From: an uncultured Dialister sp.
GTDB lineage: Bacteria; Bacillota; Negativicutes; Veillonellales; Dialisteraceae
Reading direction: 5' to 3'
Assembly (NCBI GenBank): GCA_934178345.1
Contig: CAKPQG010000047.1
Span: 1-6,201 of the forward strand
Length of the DNA: 6,201 bases
Shown here: positions 1 to 5,356 of the stretch, in pieces
Layout of the letters: each line of letters starts with the position of its first letter
Position numbering within the stretch: the stretch's first letter is position 1
Translations under genes and position numbers: made by a program
Notes under the pieces: generated by a model
What the model saw: only the letters and a program-made list of their open reading frames with translations
Told to the model about the DNA's origin: nothing
Databases searched by the model: none

Positions 1-246
1 GCAGGCACCGCAGGCGGCGTCCTCTTTGGTCAGATCATGAGAATTGCATCCGGCAACAAGGTCAACCCGCTGATCGGCTCCGCAGGCGTATCTGCAGTCC
101 CGATGGCAGCCCGTGTATCTCAGGTCGTAGGCCTGAAAGACAACCCGTCCAACTACCTGCTGATGCAGGCTATGGGCCCGAACGTAGCAGGCGTTATTGG
201 TACTGCAGTAGCAGCAGGCACCATGCTCGCACAGTTTGGCAAATAA
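1..246 (+). CDS. Sodium-ion-translocating decarboxylase beta subunit, C-terminal part (start lies outside the window)
   Basis: This is the 3' end of the integral membrane subunit that carries out Na+-coupled decarboxylation of carboxybiotin in oxaloacetate, methylmalonyl-CoA or glutaconyl-CoA decarboxylases. Eighty-one residues are visible, in frame from base 1 to a TAA. The segment NPLIGSAGVSAVPMAARVS is the family signature. Its N22, G26 and S31 (fragment numbering) have the spacing of N373, G377 and S382 in Klebsiella OadB, residues linked to Na+ binding and transport. The ending MGPNVAGVIGTAVAAGTM is also typical. The ATG at 37 is internal, not the real start, because the family homology continues upstream of it. 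The alpha and biotin-carrier subunits are not visible, so the substrate (OadB, MmdB or GcdB type) cannot be decided. A terminator follows directly, so this ends a transcription unit. Confidence 0.93.
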   Translation, partial: AGTAGGVLFGQIMRIASGNKVNPLIGSAGVSAVPMAARVSQVVGLKDNPSNYLLMQAMGPNVAGVIGTAVAAGTMLAQFGK

Positions 247-294
247 GACGCGAAGCGTCTTCAAAAAAGCTCCAGCTTATGCTGGGGCTTTTTT
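247..294 (+). terminator. Intrinsic terminator of the upstream beta-subunit gene
   Basis: Right after the stop codon there is a small GACGC-gaa-GCGTC hairpin (247-259). A classical terminator follows at 263-294: A6 plus GCTCCAGC, loop TTAT, GCTGGGGC plus T6. All stem positions pair, with one U-G wobble, and the stem ends in a T run. An almost identical terminator follows the first transporter at 2850-2881. Confidence 0.93.
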
Positions 295-300
295 GTTTTG

Positions 301-531
301 GGTTCAGGGTTCAGGTTGATGGGTTCAGGGTGGTGGTGCGGCGCATAAAAAATAGAAGCGCCGCGAAGGTTTGAAACTAGCGGTTTTCTCGTATCGCAAA
401 CCTAATCCCTAGCCACTAATCCCTAGCCACTAATCCCTAGCCACCAGTCACCAGTCACCAGTCACAAGTCACTAGTCACCAGTCACTCCTAATCCCTAAT
501 CCCTAATCCCTAATCCCTGGCCACTAATCCC
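301..531. repeat. Compound heptad-repeat element, copy 1
   Basis: The left arm (301-335) is G-rich and reads in 7-bp words: GGTTCAG, GGTTCAG, GTTGATG, GGTTCAG, GGTGGTG. The spacer 336-402 contains a perfect 7-bp hairpin, GCGGCGC at 338-344 with GCGCCGC at 358-364. The right arm is C-rich. Twelve 7-bp words run in perfect phase over 403-486: TAATCCC alternating with TAGCCAC three times, then CAGTCAC-type words. After TCC, six more words follow over 490-531, mostly TAATCCC. The words fit a loose consensus YARYCMC. There is no coding signal. The element sits immediately behind a terminator, as copy 2 does. Confidence 0.85.
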
Positions 532-550
532 TGCTTTCAAACTTTGCACA

Positions 551-890
551 CCGGCATAGCGCCCTATGTGAGACAGCAGAAAAGGGGAAATCCTGCCGTG
601 AAATGTTTGCAAACCGTTATTCTCGTACCGTCATCCCGAGCGTAGCCCTCGATCTTTCTTGCATACCGGTATATCGCCCTATGTGAGATAGCGGAAAACG
701 GGAAACCACTTGCGAAGGAAGCAAGAAATGACGGAGTGCAAGGAAGATTTCTCGCTGCGCTCGAAATGACGGTATGGGGTATAGCGCCGTATGTGAGATA
801 GCGGAAAAGGGGGAACCACTTGCGAAAGGAGCGTGGAAGAACAGAGTGCAAGGAGGATTTGCTGGCTGCGCCCCTCATGACGGCATGGGG
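551..890. repeat. Three degenerate ~110-bp repeats in non-coding DNA
   Basis: A shared core resembling CCGGTATATCGCCCTATGTG followed by AGATAGCGGAAAA starts near 551, 666 and 776. The second and third copies are offset by 110 bp and the first and second by about 115 bp. Copies two and three also share CCACTTGCGAA and a tail ending in ATGACGGYATGGGG. The tail of the first copy (627-660) is an imperfect inverted copy of the tail of the second (740-773), so the two could fold into a long hairpin. The motif resembles the GTCATCC-GAGCG type repeats scattered through many bacterial genomes. Reading frames through it give low-complexity, repeat-derived peptides and are not genes. Confidence 0.7.
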
Positions 891-1257
891 ATGGATGGCT
901 CTCCTTATGCTCCTTGTCTGATCATTATCCCTCTTATAGAATTTATTTATGCCTTTTTCGTGCGCCTTTTATGATAGATGCAAGTAGAAAATGGTATCGA
1001 CGGATCTTTGAGAAAAAATGAGGGGCGGCCTAAACATGATAGTATGCTATTCTTTATAAATGGAATGTGGCGGCTTATGGGGTGAAACGGAGTGATTTCT
1101 AACGTATAGAGACGTATGGGAGAGATGCTAGAGAGGAAGGCGGCATGGATAAAAAAGGGGGAGGATAGAAAGTTTCTCCAGATAAGAGCAGAAATGCAAA
1201 TGCAAATGAGAAATACATAGCATACATACCTAAAACCAGGGATCTTCCATCATGCCC
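891..1257. other. Intergenic stretch with no recognisable gene
   Basis: I see no reading frame with a ribosome binding site, no tRNA or rRNA signature and no recognised riboswitch. It is more A+T-rich than the genes and has only minor repetition, such as the hexamer AAATGC repeated near 1195. A reading frame on the minus strand through this area has no ribosome binding site, unusual composition, and runs into the start of the transporter gene. It is not supported. Confidence 0.5.
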
Positions 1258-1286
1258 TTGTGCAATAATCGGTGGTTTAGTATCAT
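1258..1286 (+). promoter_or_regulatory. Candidate promoter for transporter 1
   Basis: TTGTGC at 1258-1263, a 17-bp spacer, and TATCAT at 1281-1286 resemble a sigma-70 promoter. The -10 box matches 5 of 6 positions; the -35 box is weak at 3 of 6. The predicted start near 1293 would give a leader of about 257 nt. A dyad AAGAATAA-cag-TTATTCTT lies just downstream at 1305-1323. This is the best pair I found upstream of the gene, but it rests on sequence alone. Confidence 0.3.
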
Positions 1287-1304
1287 AGAACACGGCTTTC
1301 TCAT

Positions 1305-1323
1305 AAGAATAACAGTTATTCTT
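1305..1323. promoter_or_regulatory. Operator-like dyad in the transporter 1 leader
   Basis: AAGAATAA-cag-TTATTCTT is a perfect 8-bp inverted repeat with a 3-bp centre. With one bulged base it extends outward to CATA/TATG. It lies 10-30 bp downstream of the predicted start point, a typical place for a repressor site, or it could be an RNA hairpin. The regulator is unknown. Confidence 0.35.
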
Positions 1324-1447
1324 TATGGGAATTACAGTCTGGCTCAGATAGGAAGGAGGATAGAGGTAGAGAGTCTGGTTTTTCATAGGGTATTGATTAT
1401 AGCATTCATTTTTAGATAGCATGACCCATAATTGAAAGACGAATGGA

Positions 1448-1503
1448 GCGCCGAAATATGTAGGCGGCGTTTTCCTGAAAAGAAATCCGCGGATTTCTTT
1501 TTT
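1448..1503 (+). terminator. Terminator-like palindrome in the leader of transporter 1 (possible attenuator)
   Basis: Bases 1478-1501 form a perfect 24-bp palindrome: AAAAGAAATCC pairs with GGATTTCTTTT around a CG centre. A T run continues to 1503. It is preceded by a second hairpin, CGCCG at 1449-1453 with CGGCG at 1465-1469, followed by TTTT. The structure lies 46 nt before the ATG at 1550. It therefore could stop transcription ahead of the gene unless a competing fold forms. It could equally be a bidirectional terminator ending non-coding transcription from either side. Confidence 0.45.
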
Positions 1504-1549
1504 CATCAAGCATTGATAGGTATTACAGAAACACATAGGAAGGTAAATT

Positions 1550-2842
1550 ATGGATCCCGCTATTATTACGCTGTGCGTACTGGGTGTAGCCGCATTCCTG
1601 TTCATCACCGAACTGATCCCGCTGGCTGTCACCGCTATGGCTGCCTGCACCGCCCTCGGCATTCTGGGTGTTCTCCCGGCAAAGGCTGTTTATGCAGGTC
1701 TTTCTAATTCCACCGTCGTTCTCTTCGGCGGCATGTTCGTTATCGGCGCTGCCATGTTCAAGACCGGTCTGGCAGAAGCTATCGGCGTAGCTGTCGTTAA
1801 AAAAGCAGGCACGAATGAAGTGCCGCTGATGGCTGCCATCATGATTGTCACCATCATTCTGTCCTCCGTTTCTTCCAACACGGGCACCGTTGCCTGCCTG
1901 ATGCCGGTCATCATCGGTATCTGCACCGTAGCAAAGCTCCCCGCTTCCAAACAGCTGATGCCACTGGCAATCGCTGCTAACGTCGGCGGCACCATCACCA
2001 TGATCGGTACCCCGCCAAACGTTATCGTTACCGGCGCACTGACGACCGCTGGTCTTCCGACTTTCGGCTTCTTCGAATTTGCCTGGATCGGTATCCCGCT
2101 GTCTCTCATCATCACTGTTTACACCCTGTTCGTAGGCCGTCATTTCGTAGCAGCTAAATCCGCTGGTGCGATGGACGAAGAAGCCATCAAAGCGGCTAAG
2201 GAAGAAGCAGGTGCTGGCGGAGATGCTCCGAAATCCAAGGCTAAAATGTGGATTTCCGGCCTGATTCTGATTGGCGTCGTTGCCTGCATGGCTCTCGACC
2301 TGAAGACCGTTCCGCTGCACACCGCAGCTGTCACCGGTGCTATCCTCTGCGTCATCACCGGCTGCCTGAAGGAAAAAGAAGCATACGCTGGTATCGACTG
2401 GGTCACCATTTTCCTCTTCGCTGGTATGCTTTCCGTCGCTTCCGCTATGGAAAAAACTGGCGCTGGCAAACTGATCGCTGACACCGTCGTCAGCATGATG
2501 GGCACGAACCCGAACCCATATGTCCTGACTGCGGTTCTGTTCCTGATTTCCAACGTTCTCACCCAGTTCATGTCCAACACCGCATCCGCTGCGCTTCTCG
2601 CACCGATCGGTATTTCCATCGCGCAGTCCATCGGCGCTGACCCGAAACCGGTTCTGATGGCTCTCGGCATCGCAGCTTCCTGCGCATTTGCTACCCCGAT
2701 GGCTACTCCGCCAAACACCCTCGTCCTCGGACCTGGCGGATTCACCTTCAATGACTACGCAAAAGTCGGCGTACCGATGTGCGTCCTGTCCCTCATCATC
2801 TGCCTCGTAGTCATCCCGATCGTATGGCCATTTGGCATGTAA
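1550..2842 (+). CDS. SLC13/DASS-family Na+:dicarboxylate symporter (transporter 1)
   Basis: This is a 430-residue inner-membrane carrier of the divalent anion:Na+ symporter family, expected to take up C4-dicarboxylates with Na+ by an elevator mechanism. Both family hallmarks are present in both inverted halves: SNT at 109-111 followed by the IGTPPN loop (152-157), and SNT at 342-344 followed by ATPPN (385-389). These motifs form the Na+ and carboxylate sites in the characterised homologue VcINDY. The halves each carry a matching segment (LFGGMFVIGAAMFKTG, 58-73; LFAGMLSVASAMEKTG, 289-304). They are joined by a charged cytoplasmic-type loop at about 198-232. The start is set by AGGAAGG at 1537-1543, 6 nt before the ATG. 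The gene stands alone between leader and terminator. The substrate (succinate, malate, fumarate) is inferred from the neighbouring decarboxylase genes; tartrate or citrate is not excluded. Confidence 0.9.
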   Translation: MDPAIITLCVLGVAAFLFITELIPLAVTAMAACTALGILGVLPAKAVYAGLSNSTVVLFGGMFVIGAAMFKTGLAEAIGVAVVKKAGTNEVPLMAAIMIVTIILSSVSSNTGTVACLMPVIIGICTVAKLPASKQLMPLAIAANVGGTITMIGTPPNVIVTGALTTAGLPTFGFFEFAWIGIPLSLIITVYTLFVGRHFVAAKSAGAMDEEAIKAAKEEAGAGGDAPKSKAKMWISGLILIGVVACMALDLKTVPLHTAAVTGAILCVITGCLKEKEAYAGIDWVTIFLFAGMLSVASAMEKTGAGKLIADTVVSMMGTNPNPYVLTAVLFLISNVLTQFMSNTASAALLAPIGISIAQSIGADPKPVLMALGIAASCAFATPMATPPNTLVLGPGGFTFNDYAKVGVPMCVLSLIICLVVIPIVWPFGM

Positions 2843-2849
2843 GATAGAC

Positions 2850-2882
2850 AAAAAAGCTCCGGCTCCTGCTGGGGCTTTTTTT
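2850..2882 (+). terminator. Intrinsic terminator of transporter 1
   Basis: A6 plus GCTCCGGC, loop TCCT, and GCTGGGGC plus T7 form a fully paired stem with two G-U wobbles, 8 nt after the stop codon. The right arm and the following TTTTGTTTTGGG are nearly the same as in the terminator at 263-294. That points to a shared terminator cassette or to duplication. Confidence 0.93.
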
Positions 2883-2894
2883 GTTTTGGGGGGA

Positions 2895-3117
2895 GTGGCT
2901 AGTGACTGGTGACTAGTGACTGGTGACTAGTCTCTGGGCGTTCGCTGAGGGCATCATTTCAAGGTGAGCGAGAAATTCTTCTTGCGCTGCATGGGACAAC
3001 CCCATCCCCCATGTCGTCATTACCCCTAATCCCTAATCCCTAGCCACTAGTGACTAATCCCTAGCCACTAGTCACTAGTCACCAGTCACCAGAGACTAGT
3101 CACCAGTCACTAGTCTC
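2895..3117. repeat. Compound heptad-repeat element, copy 2
   Basis: It has the same plan as copy 1. The left arm (2895-2936) has six 7-bp words in reverse orientation: GTGGCTA, GTGACTG, GTGACTA, GTGACTG, GTGACTA, GTCTCTG. After a 90-bp spacer, the right arm (3027-3117) has thirteen words in perfect phase, including TAATCCC, TAGCCAC, TAGTCAC, CAGTCAC and CAGAGAC. Bases 2911-2936 and 3090-3115 are perfect 26-nt inverted copies. Within the right arm, AGAGACTAGT and ACTAGTCTCT (3091-3100 and 3109-3118) form a hairpin with an 8-nt loop. There is no coding potential. Confidence 0.87.
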
Positions 3118-3250
3118 TACTCAGCCATTTATACCCTGCTATAAAAACCTTTTATTCCATATTTTTAGCGCTGGCGCGGCAGATATTTCTTGCTGCTGCC
3201 ATTCTACGGAAGTGCAAATCGTGGGAAAGAGGGCAGGGGCGCTCTGAAAT

Positions 3251-3344
3251 TGCATAGATAGCGATATAATCATGCATCGTGGAACTTCAAAGAACGCATT
3301 ATTGCTTTTCATTTGCGTCTCCTGATGCATAGATAGCGATATAA
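3251..3344. repeat. Pair of identical 19-bp direct repeats 75 bp apart
   Basis: TGCATAGATAGCGATATAA occurs exactly at 3251-3269 and 3326-3344. The 75-bp spacing is close to seven helical turns, as expected for paired protein sites on one DNA face. The first copy runs into a TATAAT box (3265-3270), but I see no matching -35 box. The repeats are 82-175 bp upstream of the candidate promoter at 3427. Their role is unknown. Confidence 0.5.
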
Positions 3345-3426
3345 AAAGTGCCAAATGAGCGATAAATTCAGCAAATAAATTTAGAACAACTATGAAAATT
3401 CATGCTGCATTCGAATTTTACCCCTC

Positions 3427-3472
3427 TTGCAAAACGGTGAAAAATAAGTAAAATAACCATAGATGCCTATGG
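3427..3472 (+). promoter_or_regulatory. Candidate promoter for transporter 2 with overlapping dyad
   Basis: TTGCAA at 3427-3432, a 16-bp spacer, and TAAAAT at 3449-3454 (5 of 6 matches to the -10 consensus) give a predicted start near 3461 and a leader of about 249 nt. The perfect dyad CCATAG-atgc-CTATGG at 3457-3472 would cover the start point, as repressor operators often do. It is also a possible RNA hairpin at the very 5' end. A weaker alternative promoter is TTGATT at 3582-3587 with TACTAC at 3606-3611. Confidence 0.35.
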
Positions 3473-3479
3473 AAGTACC

Positions 3480-3684
3480 GAAAGGGAATCCATGGATACG
3501 AGCCCTTTTCCCTGGGGCTGAGCGAAAGGAGGATAGCCGGTTGGCCAAGGGGTTGATTTCCGGAAAACGTTTCGGGATTCATTGATTTCAGCAATTATAT
3601 ATCTTTACTACATAGGATTCTGAAGTCTTCCGGAAAGCTTTTCTCCGCTGTTTCAGATGCATCTCATGAAAGAGCGGGAGAAGC
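3480..3684 (+). promoter_or_regulatory. Structured 5' leader of transporter 2
   Basis: This roughly 200-nt stretch is unusually rich in inverted repeats. GAAAGGG (3480-3486) pairs with CCCTTTTC (3503-3510) around the 10-bp palindrome ATCCATGGAT (3488-3497). TTGGCCAA lies at 3541-3548. Two near-identical palindromes centred on TTCCGGAA lie at 3557-3566 and 3628-3635. Bases 3637-3649 pair with 3673-3684, with small bulges and an inner TTTCA/TGAAA stem, forming a hairpin that ends 9 nt before the ribosome binding site. I do not recognise a known riboswitch class in it. Confidence 0.4.
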
Positions 3685-3709
3685 CATCCAATAAGGAAGG
3701 TGAACCATT

Positions 3710-4999
3710 ATGGATCCAGCCATTATCACACTGTGTGTCCTGGCTGTGGCAGCGTTTCTCTTCGTTACCGAACTGATTCCACTGGCTGTCACCGCTATGG
3801 CTGCATGTACTGTACTGGGGATTCTGGGTGTACTGCCATCGAAGGCTGTATACGCAGGTCTTTCCAATTCCACCGTCGTACTTTTCGGCGGTATGTTCGT
3901 CATCGGCGCTGCTATGTTTAAGACCGGTCTTGCCGAAGCCATCGGTATTGCCGTCGTTAAAAAAGCAGGCACCAATGAACTGCCATTGATGGCAGCCATC
4001 ATGATCGTTACCTGCGCACTGTCCTCTGTTTCTTCGAACACCGGTACAGTAGCCTGCCTGATGCCGGTCATCATCGGTATCTGCCAGGCAGCGAAGATCC
4101 CGGCTTCTAAACAGCTGATGCCTCTGGCTATCGCTGCTAACGTCGGCGGTACCATCACCATGATCGGTACTCCGCCAAACGTTATCGTTACCGGCGCTCT
4201 CTCTGCTGCAGGACTTCCGACCTTCGGATTCTTCGAATTCGCATTCATCGGCGTTCCGCTGTCCATCATCATCGTTCTCTACACCCTCTTCATCGGCCGC
4301 CGTTTCCTCCCGGACCACTCTGCTGGTGCGATGGATGAAGAAGCCGTCAAAGCTGCAAAAGAAGAAGCAGGTGCTTCTGATGACAGCGCTCCGAAGAGCA
4401 AAACCAAGATGTGGATCTCCGGTCTCATCCTGATCGGCGTCGTTGTTGCTATGGCTCTTAATCTCAAGACCGTTCCGCTGCACACCGCAGCAGTCACCGG
4501 CGCTATCCTTTGCGTCATCACCGGCTGCCTGAAAGAAAAAGAAGCCTATGCCGGTATCGACTGGGTCACCATTTTCCTCTTCGCTGGTATGCTTTCTGTA
4601 GCCACCGCTATGGAAAAGACCGGCGCTGGCAAACTGATCGCTGACACCGTCGTAGGCATGATGGGCTCGAACCCGAACCCATATGTACTGACCGCAGTAC
4701 TGTTCCTGATTTCCAACGTACTCACCCAGTTCATGTCCAACACTGCATCCGCAGCGCTCCTCGCACCGATCGGTATCTCCATCGCGCAGAACATCGGATG
4801 CGATCCGAAACCGGTACTGATGGCTCTTGGTATTGCAGCCTCCATGGCATTCGCAACTCCAATGGCTACTCCGCCAAATACCCTCGTACTTGGCCCTGGC
4901 GGATTTACTTTCAATGATTACGTCAAAGTCGGCGTTCCGATGTGCGTCATCTCCTGGATCGCCTGCGTCATCATTATCCCGATCTTCTGGCCATTCTGA
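3710..4999 (+). CDS. SLC13/DASS-family Na+:dicarboxylate symporter (transporter 2)
   Basis: This 429-residue paralogue of transporter 1 has about 45 substitutions and a one-residue indel (about 89% identity, counted by eye). All residues around the two SNT motifs and the IGTPPN and ATPPN loops are unchanged, so the same class of substrate and Na+ coupling is expected. Differences cluster in the middle loop (about 184-204 and 222-228) and in the last membrane segment. There the two proteins read LSLIICLVVIPIVWPFGM and ISWIACVIIIPIFWPF. The start is fixed by AAGGAAGGTG, 7-8 nt before the ATG. DNA similarity stops at the start region: leader and 3' flank are unrelated to those of transporter 1. 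It is probably the first gene of a unit with the small anchor protein and the beta subunit downstream. The exact substrate is not shown by the sequence. Confidence 0.9.
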   Translation: MDPAIITLCVLAVAAFLFVTELIPLAVTAMAACTVLGILGVLPSKAVYAGLSNSTVVLFGGMFVIGAAMFKTGLAEAIGIAVVKKAGTNELPLMAAIMIVTCALSSVSSNTGTVACLMPVIIGICQAAKIPASKQLMPLAIAANVGGTITMIGTPPNVIVTGALSAAGLPTFGFFEFAFIGVPLSIIIVLYTLFIGRRFLPDHSAGAMDEEAVKAAKEEAGASDDSAPKSKTKMWISGLILIGVVVAMALNLKTVPLHTAAVTGAILCVITGCLKEKEAYAGIDWVTIFLFAGMLSVATAMEKTGAGKLIADTVVGMMGSNPNPYVLTAVLFLISNVLTQFMSNTASAALLAPIGISIAQNIGCDPKPVLMALGIAASMAFATPMATPPNTLVLGPGGFTFNDYVKVGVPMCVISWIACVIIIPIFWPF

Positions 5000-5021
5000 T
5001 GGTCAAGTATCAATGAAATAT

Positions 5022-5062
5022 GAGGCGGCGGGGCCTGCGCTTACTGAGCGTAGACCCGCCTC
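5022..5062 (+). terminator. Strong hairpin after transporter 2 (partial terminator or processing site)
   Basis: GAGGC (5022-5026) pairs with GCCTC (5058-5062). After a 4-nt bulge, GGGCCTGCGC (5031-5040) pairs with GCGTAGACCC (5048-5057) with one mismatch and one G-U pair. The downstream sequence is pyrimidine-rich but lacks an immediate T run, so termination may be incomplete. With no convincing promoter behind it, it more likely tunes read-through or protects the transporter mRNA end than fully separates the genes. Confidence 0.45.
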
Positions 5063-5121
5063 CCTTCTTTCATTGCTTTTCTTTACTCACATTTTTAAAA
5101 CAAGGAAAGGTGGATTCATTC

Positions 5122-5250
5122 ATGGATACTCCAGGCCCGCTTTCCATTTGTCTCACCAACATGGTCATTGTATTCGCTGTACTGATCTTCCTGGCTTTCG
5201 TCATCGAGCTGATTCACGTCGTGGATCCGACCAAAGGCAAGAAGAAATAA
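5122..5250 (+). CDS. Small one-helix protein, OadG-like decarboxylase membrane anchor subunit
   Basis: This 42-residue protein has a single hydrophobic helix (about residues 11-33, LTNMVIVFAVLIFLAFVIEL) followed by a short, positively charged tail ending in KGKKK. This looks like the N-terminal membrane anchor of gamma/delta subunits (OadG, MmdD, GcdD) that hold the carboxyltransferase to the membrane beta subunit. The usual Ala/Pro-rich linker and C-terminal domain are missing, and OadG proteins are normally about 80-120 residues. The start at 5122 is chosen because GGAAAGGTGG lies about 8 nt upstream. An in-frame ATG at 5020 has no ribosome binding site and would translate through the hairpin. 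It sits 106 bp ahead of a beta-subunit gene, which supports the assignment. Family membership is inferred from pattern and context. Confidence 0.6.
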   Translation: MDTPGPLSICLTNMVIVFAVLIFLAFVIELIHVVDPTKGKKK

Positions 5251-5356
5251 GAATAGCACATCACTTGAGCTTCGTTTGGGAGAAGGACACGATGCTCTGC
5301 CTCTCAAATGCTCTTACCCTCGAACATACAATGATTACACCTAGGAGGCTATACAC

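Noticed and set aside
403..531. CRISPR array
   Set aside because: The repeats are contiguous 7-bp words with no unique spacers of regular length, so this is a short tandem array.
564..974. Overlapping reading frames on both strands (104 and 66 codons)
   Set aside because: They run through the degenerate repeats. The minus-strand frame contains the VISSAARNL-type peptide that typically arises from dispersed intergenic repeats, and neither has a ribosome binding site.
1099..1662. Minus-strand reading frame of 187 codons
   Set aside because: It overlaps the start of transporter 1, crosses the palindromic leader, has no ribosome binding site at any candidate start, and shows no family resemblance.
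1523..2851. Very long minus-strand open frame antisense to transporter 1 (442 codons), with a similar one antisense to transporter 2 (3653-4483)
   Set aside because: The proteins are rich in Gly, Asp, Ser, His and Asn and read as the antisense shadow of biased codons in the real genes. Both arise at the same place because the genes are paralogous.
3326..3354. Minus-strand promoter TTGGCA, 17 bp, TATGCA before the small frame ending at 3139
   Set aside because: The predicted start point would fall inside the ribosome binding site, so the pair cannot serve that reading frame as drawn.
3480..3548. Cyclic-di-GMP riboswitch, because of TAGCCGGTTGGC at 3534-3545
   Set aside because: The short resemblance to the 3' end of that class is not accompanied by its conserved GCAAACC, GAAA-loop and GACGCAAAGC segments.
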